Assembly: GCA_012932865.1 (NCBI GenBank)
Contig: SAXG01000026.1
Span: 1-64,000, forward strand
Reading direction: 5' to 3'
Source of the DNA: Amylostereum areolatum
Lineage: Eukaryota > Basidiomycota > Agaricomycetes > Russulales > Stereaceae
DNA length: 64,000 bases
Below, in pieces: positions 56,496 through 64,000 of the stretch. The notes below the pieces were generated by a model. That model was not told the DNA's origin. It saw nothing but the letters and a program-made list of their open reading frames with translations, and searched no databases. The first letter of the stretch is position 1; every line of letters begins with the position of its first letter. A program made the translations under genes and the position numbers.

Positions 56496-58178
56496 ATGCA
56501 ATCCCCGTGGCCCGGAGCGACGGAAATCCAAACACCCAATTCCCCGATACTAGAAAGCCAGATAGCCCGCATGATAGCCGGAGTAGCGCTCGAACAGGCC
56601 AGAGAACGGATCGACGACCTCAAGAGGGAGTCAGCCGACGTCCAGAACATCCTGGAGAATCACATCAAGATGCTCAACGGAGAACTCCTTCAGCTAGACT
56701 CAAGGTACCTAACGCTCTCGACCGAGATGGAGGAATGGGAGGTCAGACTTCTTCGACGATTCCGGAAGCTAGCGCAGCGGCTATACTCAACGTCGCAGAA
56801 CTCCGAAGGTTCCTCACTGAAGTCGGACACAGGGTCAACTGGCTCAATTGGGAAAGACACACCTTCTGTGCTGCCTATGAAGGAGAAATCCTCCGAAGGC
56901 GAATGGAAACTACCGGAGTTCCCCATATGTCGCCACGCGACGGCCCCGACATCGACCTCATCTTCCATGGATATCACATCTCCCCGGGCTATACTGTTCA
57001 ACCCGATCCCATCATGTCCACCCTCGCCAGACCCCCGTCCCTTCCTAACGCCCCTCCGCGACCCGTCACCGCTCCTACCCCGCCGGGATGCCTACCCATC
57101 CCCGGACTCACCCAGACTAACCCCGTCCAGCCTCCCGTCGCTGGAAACAGCATACCCGGAAAGTACACCGGACAGCCCCTGGTTTCCCCAGAGCCCAGAC
57201 AACCAACCGGAAGACCCCCAACGGAAAGTCCGCGACATGTACCTAGGACATCTACTTCACTGCCAGCGGTGCCTAGACCGCCAACTCCGTTCCCAGTTTC
57301 TGCTGACGACACTCCCATGCCGTGGCATGGAGGTCCCCCTGCTTATCCCTCATTCCTACGCTCACACCCCGACCACGCTAGAGATCCCATCGCCCAATAT
57401 CCCCGAATCACCCCACAGCGACGTAAACATGATTCTGTCGACCCCGACGGAAGACCGCTCAAGCGGATCAGAGATGTCGGATTCCCCGATGAGTCGGGCA
57501 ATGAAGAACTGCAACAAAATCCAAGAGATAATCGAATGAATGATGGAGAACCGCGCACGCTGGAGACGAGAGCACGAGTCAACGGACGAGTTGGACAATT
57601 CGGCGGAAGAATCGGACAATCCGACGGACAACAAGACGGAGGGAGTAGCCGAGAATCCCTCGGACCAATGGAGCAATGAGCCGACCGCATGGACGCAAGA
57701 GAAGTGGGACGTGATTCCCATGAAGCCGCGGAAACACTGCTGGAAATGCGGCGAACGAGGCCATCTCCACCGAGATTGTCCCCGTCGCAAGAGCGATCCC
57801 CCTCACTTCCCCCAATCATGGTCCTGCTACCCTCTCCGATCACGGACTCCTCTTCCTCGTCCTCGCCCGAACCATCCAGATATCAGTTACGGTCCAGGAA
57901 CACTGTCCCACCCCCACCTCCAATGTACCGACACCACCGCCCACGCCCACAGGCAGCTCCTGGGATTCCTCACGCGACGTGAGAGCCTAACACACGAAAC
58001 CGCCCAACACGCCACTGAACAGTGGTTATACTGGGAGGACGCGGTACTCCGCACTCAGCAGGAACCTCCTTCGCGCTTCAACCACTCTTGGCGCGTCGAT
58101 GATCTCTTCTGGAAAGAAGAAGACTGGGACCTGCAGGAAGCAGAGAAATCGAAGGATCACTGGCCGGAACCCTGGTAA
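56496..58178 (+). pseudogene. Accessory ORF3 of element D: coiled coil plus zinc knuckle (one stop)
   Basis: A 561-codon frame from ATG 56496 to TAA 58176-58178, broken once by TGA 57537-57539 (EIIE-stop-MMENRARW, probably CGA). The N-terminal ~100 residues form a long amphipathic helix (ARERIDDLKRESADVQNILE, LLQLDSRYLTLSTEMEEWEV). The middle is Pro/Ser-rich. The C-terminal quarter is acidic then has a CCHC knuckle CWKCGERGHLHRDC near 57740. It ends in Trp-rich helices (WRVDDLFWKEEDWDLQ). Layout is gag-like but it lies downstream of pol. No family is recognised. A second open frame overlaps it (56507-57679), which is Pro/Arg-rich and less protein-like. Confidence 0.6.
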
Positions 58179-58498
58179 GCGCGCGGACGAACTTTTACCC
58201 ATCATACGCACTCGGACTTTCCCTTTTCCCTCATCATCATCATCCCCGTCACATTTTCTGCATTCATTGTTACGACATTTCTCGGACTAATCACGGACTG
58301 CGCCCTCATTTGTACGCATATTTTCCTCGGACTTCTCTACTATACGGACTCCTATCGCTATGAGGAAGGCGAAGTACTCGGTATTCTCTATGCGACGCGC
58401 CGGAAGCATCGCTTATTTATGACTAGCATCTGATTATGTACGGATCCCTGCTTACGACTGACGGCAATGATTGCACACTGCCCATCCGCATCACAAGC
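58179..58498. other. Pyrimidine-rich spacer with repeated CGGACT words
   Basis: Between ORF3 and the internal promoter. CGGACT recurs near 58213, 58283, 58296, 58329 and 58344. No open frame is supported. It could contain upstream elements of the internal promoter. Confidence 0.4.
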
Positions 58499-58506
58499 AT
58501 AAAAGG
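58499..58506 (+). promoter_or_regulatory. Internal TATA box of element D
   Basis: ATAAAAGG is 80 bp upstream of ATG 58579, followed by a CA/AC-rich leader (CCACAACATCCTCAGACATC). Sequence and spacing are conserved at 39243-39322. This suggests a separate transcript for the accessory ORFs. Confidence 0.55.
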
Positions 58507-58578
58507 GAAAGCCACAAGGACCACAACATCCTCAGACATCGTCTAACAAACCAACTCGCACTACCCGAACCAACCAAT

Positions 58579-58962
58579 ATGTCCTCTACCCTCGCCTCCT
58601 CCTCGCGCAACCTCTCCACCACCGACTGCACTCCCCCTGCCACTCCTCCTCCCTCGCCCATCCCTTCGCGTACTCCCACGCCAGACCCACATGACGAAGA
58701 ACTCCTCCGTCATCTCAAACGAGTCATGGAACTCCTAAACCGTCCGGACGTCGCACGCGCCATGAAGAGGCCGAGAAGCCTCAACGAAGAAGCGATGCAG
58801 GAGTCGAAGCGAAGATGCGGCATCAAATGGATCTTCCAGAAACACGGGCCCCGGTTCAAAAGCCCGGACCACGCGACAATGGCTAGGATAGGGTATCGGC
58901 TAGGGTCTCCCACGATAGACGGGGAGGACATAAAAGTAGTCGAGGCGTTGCTGAAGCGGTAG
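58579..58962 (+). CDS. 127-residue accessory protein of element D
   Basis: Intact frame MSSTLASSSRNLS... to VVEALLKR-TAG. Residues 10-45 are Ser/Thr/Pro-rich (TPPPSPIPSRTPTPDP). Residues 48-90 are helical and basic (EELLRHLKRVMELLNRPDVA, AMKRPRSLNEEAMQESKRRC). The remainder is Lys/Arg-rich (IFQKHGPRFKSPDH). Length and ends are identical to the copy at 39323-39706. It is the only intact large ORF in an element whose gag and pol are broken. Function unknown. Confidence 0.65.
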   Translation: MSSTLASSSRNLSTTDCTPPATPPPSPIPSRTPTPDPHDEELLRHLKRVMELLNRPDVARAMKRPRSLNEEAMQESKRRCGIKWIFQKHGPRFKSPDHATMARIGYRLGSPTIDGEDIKVVEALLKR

Positions 58963-59063
58963 AATAATATAATTCTATCGCCTGATTTCGGATAAGGATA
59001 AAGGAGCGAACATCAAAGCAAAAGAAAGTAGAAGCACAATGCACCCAATTATAAGACCTTACG

Positions 59064-59171
59064 ATGTTCACTACAACCACCCCTCAATCGCTTATCATCG
59101 TTCTAAGCATGATCGTAGGACTTACCGTCCTTACACTCCTCGTGTTGTCTGTCTTCCTCCAACGATGGTGA
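59064..59171 (+). CDS. 35-residue single-pass membrane microprotein of element D
   Basis: ATG 59064 to TGA 59169-59171. After MFTTTTPQ comes a 24-residue hydrophobic stretch (SLIIVLSMIVGLTVLTLLVL), then SVFLQRW. The length fits one transmembrane helix, with a short Thr-rich N-terminus and a basic/aromatic C-terminal end. The copy at 39815 differs by many silent changes and Ile/Val/Leu exchanges, which keep the hydrophobic pattern. It lies between the 127-residue ORF and the polypurine tract, the position env-like genes occupy in other LTR elements. No similarity to any envelope protein was recognised. Confidence 0.55.
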   Translation: MFTTTTPQSLIIVLSMIVGLTVLTLLVLSVFLQRW

Positions 59172-59250
59172 CGAGCAAGCGATCAAGAACCCGTTCAAGA
59201 AATCCCTTTAACAGTAATCCGGTTCATGAATCAACGGGACGTCAATTCTA

Positions 59251-59263
59251 GAGAGGGGGCTAG
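59251..59263 (+). promoter_or_regulatory. Polypurine tract of element D
   Basis: GAGAGGGGGCTAG directly before the 3' LTR. The same tract is at 40005-40017 before the remnant's LTR. Confidence 0.75.
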
Positions 59264-59772
59264 TGTTACAACTCGATCAAGGTATTCCATTTCCTACTAC
59301 CTTATTAGGAAGGATGTCGCTAAACGACGGATTACGACTGTGCCCCAGCTCGTAACCGTCTCAACGACGCAGCCACAACTGTGCCGCAGATCGTAGCCAT
59401 CTCAACGGCGCAGCCACGACTGTGCCCCAGTCGCATACCCGTAGATACCTGATACGACCGTTACCAGATGTACATATATTTGCTCGATCTCCTTTCCTAT
59501 AAAAGGAGGCTCGACGAACGAGCTATTCCCCAGCTCATTCTCTTTGTAAATACAGGACTGTTCTAAATAAGAACCTCCTCTTAAGCATACTAAAGAGAAT
59601 CTAAAGCAACCCAGTCGAAAGCTCGCCTAAGTCTTCCGTGAAGACTTACTGCTTCGCTTATCGATCCTAGCCTTCGCATAACCGAGACGTCTGGATCACC
59701 TGATCCCACTTCTCACACGCAAGAGTACTGTAGCCTGAGCCACTTGTCACGTGATAAGGACCGTCCTTAACA
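59264..59772 (+). repeat. 3' LTR of element D
   Basis: 509 bp, TGTTACAACTCGATC...CCGTCCTTAACA, with CCTATAAAAGG and CAGCTCATTCTC (the exact complement of the self-priming site). It is closer in several stretches to the LTR at 40018 than to its own 5' LTR. Confidence 0.9.
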
Positions 59773-60152
59773 GTATCCCTGCGCTCTGGGCAGGTGTTGT
59801 AACCCTTGTACCGTGGGTCCACGAAGAACTTTTGGCCCGCGCGGGAAGCATGCCCATCACTATCCAAACGAACACCTGTCGAGACCTTGTCCCCCTGGCC
59901 ACAATTCGGTTTGCACAGGAGAACGTATGTCGGGCGAAAGTGATCGAAATCGTAGATCCCATCGACAATCCATTGGTGTGGGACTCGGACATCCTTGATG
60001 AGTTTCGAAGGCCATCTACACTACCACTCGAGCGACTCGTGGTCGAGCTGCAGCGCCCTCGCCTGACAAGCCGCCCATCACGTTCTTTCACAACATTGAA
60101 TACCCCCTTCCTTCGTCATGTCTCTCTCACAAACACGTTCATCCCCATCACC
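59773..60152. other. Short single-copy segment between elements D and E
   Basis: A minus-strand frame reads CKPNCGQGDKVSTGVRLDSD and then KFFVDPRYKGYNTCPERRD. It may be an exon of a truncated gene, but no family is recognised and it has no clear ends. A plus-strand frame also stays open. It is not a continuation of the DUF6589-like gene that flanks element D on the left. Confidence 0.35.
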
Positions 60153-60573
60153 TGTCACGGATCGCTCCATTTCTTTCTTCGTTTGCAGACCTTGTACACG
60201 CGACGCGTCACGGCACATGACTTTCCGTCGCATCACATGCTCCAACGACGTCATTGCCTGGACTTCCGAACGGTGTTCCGCACCCTTATCTATGACATCA
60301 TTGCTCCGGACTTCCGTCCTCCTCCCCATGACTCCTTTCTTATTGTTCCCCCCGCTCGCACCACTATCGCATCGCATCACACCATCATTCCCACTTGTAT
60401 ATAAGGACAGTATCCCTTTTCCCTTTTCCTCAGACTGTCCATCTCGTCCTACGGTACTGTAGCGCACGTTGCACTACCCCTAGACCCCGGCACTCTCGAA
60501 TCTATTTTCTTCTTGCTTCTCCCATCGTCGCGACTTAGGCGGTTCAACGGTCTCATAAACTGCGTTTCTGACA
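60153..60573 (+). repeat. 5' LTR of element E
   Basis: 421 bp, TGTCAC...CTGACA. TATATAA at 60398. Predicted transcript start AGACTGTCCA at 60432-60441, complementary to the PBS at 60576-60586. Confidence 0.9.
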
Positions 60574-60575
60574 CC

Positions 60576-60586
60576 TGGACAGTCTA
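60576..60586 (+). promoter_or_regulatory. Self-priming site of element E
   Basis: TGGACAGTCTA lies 2 nt after the LTR. 10 nt are perfectly complementary to the LTR word AGACTGTCCA at 60432, 34 bp after TATA. Confidence 0.6.
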
Positions 60587-60655
60587 CCCCTACGCCTACC
60601 TCGCACCCCTCTCTCCATCTACCTCTGCCGTCTCTACGACGTTAAAAACTCCCAC

Positions 60656-61190
60656 CACGGACCTCCCGAACGCACCGGTTTTCCTCCCGTTCAACGGAAA
60701 GCCGATCACCCCCCGCGACGACGCACCTGCTCCCCTACCCTTGGTCCGACGCCGTCACCGTCAACTGCCTCGTCCCCGTACAGAACCTCTGCAAGAAGGA
60801 TCCCTGGACCGCGCACGGCCTCAACTTCCGCATCTTCGAGTGGAGGTGGCACAAGGATCACGGTACTGTCGTCCTCGCCCTATACGTCCGGATCACTACG
60901 TGCATCAACGTAGACCTCGAACGCCTTGAATTCACCCTCCACGCCCCCACCTACCACACTTACCTCATCCAGGACGCCCCCAACCCGATCCTCCAAACCA
61001 GTTTCACCTCCGTCTCCCAGTTTAACCGCCGGACCCCCGAATCCACCCCGCCACCAGTCCTCCGTCCCACCATCAAGGGCAAGACCCTTCGTCGCCGCCA
61101 CCACGAACATAAGATCCGCCAGGCAGTAAAAGCCGGCTACCTCACCAAGAAACTCCTCGGCCGTCGCCCCATCGCGGCGGACTTCTTCTA
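60656..61190 (+). pseudogene. ORF0 of element E
   Basis: Homologue of the copy-C ORF0. It starts with ACG in CCACCACGG instead of ATG. A one-base insertion near 60730 shifts frame; it returns in the frame of VLRPTIKGKTLRRRHHEHKI and ends ADFF-TAG at about 61188-61190. The predicted leader from 60432 to here contains no ATG. Confidence 0.55.
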
Positions 61191-61621
61191 GACCATCATC
61201 ACGTCCTCCACAGCCCCTCGTTCCCCCCACCCCGAACCTTCCCCCAGGCGTCTTTCAAGACTACTGTCCCGAAGAATACTATATCCTCACCTCGCAGCAG
61301 ACTAAGGAATCCGTACGTTGGCTGCACGACGAACCAAACCGGCAACGTCGAGACTGGTACTTCGACGACCGCGACGAACAACCCTACGTCGAAGAATCGG
61401 ATTTTGCCACCGCTGCGGACGTTCTACAGCGCTTCCTGAACCCCCCTCCGACCAACTCGCCCCCACCCCGTCGACGTACTGTAATCGAAGTCCCAGAAGG
61501 GATCAACCACAACGACACAACTGGGAAGTGGTACGCCTATAGATGGAATAAGAACGGAACCCCAGGACGATCAGTAGTTGAGTGGCAGCCCACTTCATTC
61601 AGTCCCGTCCAAGATCACTGG

Positions 61622-62809
61622 TTGTGGCATCATAACCAGCAATTCCTCACCCCCGCCGACTTCCTTGTCGCAAAACAAGTTGAGGACGAATTTGAAGAAG
61701 CAGAAGAACACCGACGAGAAACTCTACGCCGCCTTGATCAAGAACTCGCCCAATCCCTCACCGTCCCCCTCCCTTTCGACAAGATGTCCGACGCCGAATC
61801 CAAACCTGCCGTCTCCAAGCGGGAGATCGGCCCCAAGCCAAAGCCATTTAAAGGCGATAGACGTGACACCCTCCGGTTCTCCCTCGAGCTCCGCATGTTC
61901 CTGCGTGTTAACAAGGATGTTTATGCCACAGATGACGCCAAGATGATGCTCCTCCTCAGCCTGATGGAGGACGACATGACGAAAGCCTGGGCCACGCATC
62001 GCCGCATGGAACTCTTCGCCGACGAAGATGAGAAGGAAGACGCCGACACCCTCGACCCCACTCCCCCAACACTCCACTATAGCTCCTACAAAGAGCTCTT
62101 CGAGAGGTTTGGCAAAGACTTCGTGCCCGTCGATCTGAAGATAGAGGCTCAGCGTAAGATCAACGAGCTCGCAATGACCACCCGGGACATCACTGACTTT
62201 ATCACCGAGTTTGAGATGCTGGCAACCATGTCAGCGTACGACGACGAGGCGCTAATCCACTTTTTCAAGAAGGGACTTCAGCGTGACCTCGGCAAGCAGG
62301 TGGCCCGGTTGTACCCGTTCCCCACCAAGCTCGCGGAGTGGAAGGAGCGCGCCCGCCGCATCAACCACCAGTGGCTCGAAGAGAACCCGGAGAGGAAGAA
62401 CAGTCAGTCCAAGGGGGCTGTCGCGCTCACCTCGAACGGTTTGACCAACGACTCCTCGTCGCGCCGAGTCGGCGCCTTCACCAACACCTCGACCCGCCCT
62501 GCAAAGCTGACGGACGACGAGCGCGCAAAGATGATGCGCGAAGGCAAGTGCTTCATGTGTCGACAAGCCGGTCACGTCTCTCGCGACTGCCCCAACCGCG
62601 ACTCGAGCGCGCGACGGGTGGGCGCAGTAGAAACTGGGTCCAAGGCCCCTCCCCTGCCGACAAACACGGCTCCGTCCACTGCGAAAGCAACTCCCGACCC
62701 ATCCAAAACCATCGCGGCAATCACCCGCCAGCTGAAGGATCTGGACGCGGAAGGCAAGGAGCAGGCAGTAGTGCTGTTGAAGGACATCCTGGAATCGCAG
62801 GATTTTTGA
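61622..62809 (+). CDS. gag: gag of element E (open)
   Basis: Open frame to TGA 62807-62809, ending SQDF. It contains LRRLDQELAQSLTVPLPFDK, MSDAESKPAVSK (Met at 61784), the capsid region, and the zinc knuckle CFMCRQAGHVSRDCP (about 62550). The same frame is open and conserved further upstream (DYCPEEYYILTSQQTKESVR from about 61258) without any AUG. The start is therefore unresolved; the listed start is only where a long methionine-free stretch begins. The 3' end carries the GATTTTTGA site before pol. Confidence 0.8.
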   Translation: MWHHNQQFLTPADFLVAKQVEDEFEEAEEHRRETLRRLDQELAQSLTVPLPFDKMSDAESKPAVSKREIGPKPKPFKGDRRDTLRFSLELRMFLRVNKDVYATDDAKMMLLLSLMEDDMTKAWATHRRMELFADEDEKEDADTLDPTPPTLHYSSYKELFERFGKDFVPVDLKIEAQRKINELAMTTRDITDFITEFEMLATMSAYDDEALIHFFKKGLQRDLGKQVARLYPFPTKLAEWKERARRINHQWLEENPERKNSQSKGAVALTSNGLTNDSSSRRVGAFTNTSTRPAKLTDDERAKMMREGKCFMCRQAGHVSRDCPNRDSSARRVGAVETGSKAPPLPTNTAPSTAKATPDPSKTIAAITRQLKDLDAEGKEQAVVLLKDILESQDF

Positions 62810-64000
62810 AACGCCCCCCAGTCGCGTCGTCTGGTGGAGGCAAAGGACTTTTTGGTATCATCGTCGAATCGTTTCGCTGTATTATCATCCATGCATACCT
62901 GTGAGCAATCGTATCCCCCGTGTTTGTATCTGTCTACTGTCACCAAGAACAGGCAAACACCATCGATCACGCTCAAAGTCAAGCTGATCGGACGAGTTAC
63001 CAAAAGAGAAATCGACGCAGACGCGCTGCTTGATAGCGGCGCAGAAGGAATTATCCTGAACCGAAGCTTCGTTGAACGCAAGAAGCTCACCACAAGAAAA
63101 CTAGAAAACCCGTTCCCCGTGCGTAATGTGGACGGCACCGAGAACATCATGGGCTGGGTACGCGACACAACGACTCAGCGGATCCGGATATACTCGCAAG
63201 ATTCAAAGGCGTACCATGAGGAAGAAGCTGAGTTCTTCATCACCGACATCGGCGATCATGACATGATCCTTGGAACAGACTGGCTCGATGAGCACAATCC
63301 CACCATAGACTGGCAACGAGACCGTGTTGACATGCTCCGCTGTCCCCCCCTCATGCACTCTGTCCAAACCTCCTGTGACAAACCTCGCAACCAAGCCACG
63401 GAGACCATCATCGGTCCAATCACAGCGTAAGGTTGAAGCAGGTAAAACCCCTGAGGACACCTCTCGTTCTGGACGATCCCTTCCCAGAACCGACATATGT
63501 GTCCTGGACCCCAGTCCCCACTTATGTTATTCCTGCACGCAGAGTCAAAGGTGTTCGTGTCCGCACGGTCCATCGCTCCCCTCTACCCGCACGACTCTTC
63601 ACTGAAGACGACGACGAGCGGCCCATGGTATTCCGAGACTGGGAGATCAATGGACTACGCCGTGCCGGAATCCTCCCTGAAACCGATGGTCCTAATCCAG
63701 ATGCAATACCCATCTGCGCGGGCTTTACAAAAGCGCAGGAGCTTGCAGAGCATTCGAAAGAGAACGCACGCCCGCAAACCTTTGAAGACTTAGTCCCCCC
63801 GCCGTACCGCGACTTTGCACCTGTATTCGACAAGAAAACCTCCGAGCGACTTCCTGACCGACGGCCATGGGACCATGCTATCGACATGAAAGACGGCTTT
63901 GAACCCAAACCGTGCAAGATCTACCCCCTCTCACCTTCCGAGCAGATCGAACTCGACACCTTCCTCGACGACCACCTGAAGAAGGGCTATATCCGCCCGT
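62807..64000 (+). pseudogene. pol: pol of element E (partial, frameshifted)
   Basis: Starts in the -1 frame after gag (KRPPVASSGGGKGL). A T-run with one extra base at about 62848 and a C-run indel near 63343 break the frame relative to copy C. Protease DALLDSGAEGIILNRS is near 63020 and the IRIYSQDSKAYHEEEAEFFI segment near 63185. The RT N-terminus ([19 protein letters not shown]) is near 63880, truncated at 64000. Confidence 0.85.

Larger units (their letters stand above)
50593..59772 (+). mobile_element. Family-D Ty3 retrotransposon with a 3' accessory module (full length)
   Basis: LTRs 50593-51100 and 59264-59772 enclose a long 5' ORF fused to gag, pol (PR-RT-RH-IN) and then about 3 kb of additional coding DNA. 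The added DNA holds a coiled-coil/zinc-knuckle ORF, a 127-residue ORF and a membrane microprotein. The LTRs differ at many positions and no target duplication is seen (ATCTG left, GTATC right), so it is old or recombined. Nonsense codons are mostly TGA where Arg is expected. The internal region is more AT-rich than family 1. Confidence 0.88.
60153..64000 (+). mobile_element. Ty3 chromovirus, family 1, copy E (truncated by window end)
   Basis: 5' LTR, PBS, ORF0, open gag and the start of pol, in plus orientation. The window ends inside the RT N-terminal region (HLKKGYIRP). Several one-base homopolymer indels break ORF0 and pol. Confidence 0.92.

Noticed and set aside
56507..57679. 390-codon frame overlapping ORF3 in another phase
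   Set aside because: Pro/Arg-rich without structure; the overlapping frame has the coiled coil and leads in phase to the zinc knuckle. An overlapping gene cannot be fully excluded.
59064..59171. Membrane ORF of element D as a viral envelope gene
   Set aside because: Only 35 residues with one hydrophobic helix; no signal peptide, cysteine pattern or fusion-peptide-like segment.

Overview
The window is a 64-kb piece of a basidiomycete (Agaricomycete, mushroom-type) nuclear genome. The evidence is GC-rich genes broken by introns of about 45-65 bp, and transposon families typical of that group: a KDZ transposase with a CxC2 cysteine cluster, a TET/JBP-type dioxygenase, a Plavaka transposase, a DUF6589-like gene, and Ty3 chromoviruses. 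There is one assembly gap (528 N, 23788-24315). Single-base indels in homopolymers, seen even in a very young retrotransposon, suggest residual consensus errors. No rRNA, tRNA or CRISPR was seen.

1-22.9 kb: a gene cluster around a KDZ DNA transposon. In order: a minisatellite; three uncharacterised multi-exon genes (553-1607 minus, 1835-2889 plus, 3065-4156 minus); the KDZ transposase (4383-8524 minus); a doubtful small gene; a TET/JBP 2-oxoglutarate/Fe(II) dioxygenase (9336-10655 minus); and a long uncharacterised gene (11499-22655 plus). That last gene is split by a recent Ty3 insertion (12815-19892, target duplication CCTCA). The octamer ACCCCCGG/CCGGGGGT recurs through this cluster, from 587 to 22862, and was not noticed inside the inserted retrotransposon. 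The cluster looks like one composite mobile unit that carries its own DNA-demethylation enzyme.

23.3-39.2 kb: two more copies of the same Ty3 chromovirus family (B, 23281-30721, decayed and containing the gap and a nested solo LTR; C, 32091-39192, minus). Between them lies a 906-bp non-autonomous hAT-like element with an 8-bp target duplication. 39.2-40.5 kb is the 3' remnant of a second Ty3 family (family D), which truncates a Plavaka transposase (40489-42310).

42.3-50.6 kb: a 39-bp minisatellite, a strand-skewed low-complexity block with a hairpin, and a DUF6589-like gene. The gene is split by a 2.4-kb insertion (46574-48973, 4-bp duplication ACGG) that carries its own unknown gene.

50.6-59.8 kb: a full-length family-D element. 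Beyond gag and pol it carries an unusual 3' module: a 560-residue coiled-coil plus zinc-knuckle ORF, a 127-residue ORF with its own TATA promoter, and a 35-residue single-pass membrane microprotein whose sequence pattern is conserved in a second copy. 60.2-64 kb is a fourth family-1 copy (E), cut by the window end.

Both Ty3 families appear to use Tf1-like self-priming: the sequence just after the 5' LTR is complementary to the predicted first 10-11 nt of the transcript. Both end gag at a GAU-UUU-U(stop) site that places pol in the -1 frame.
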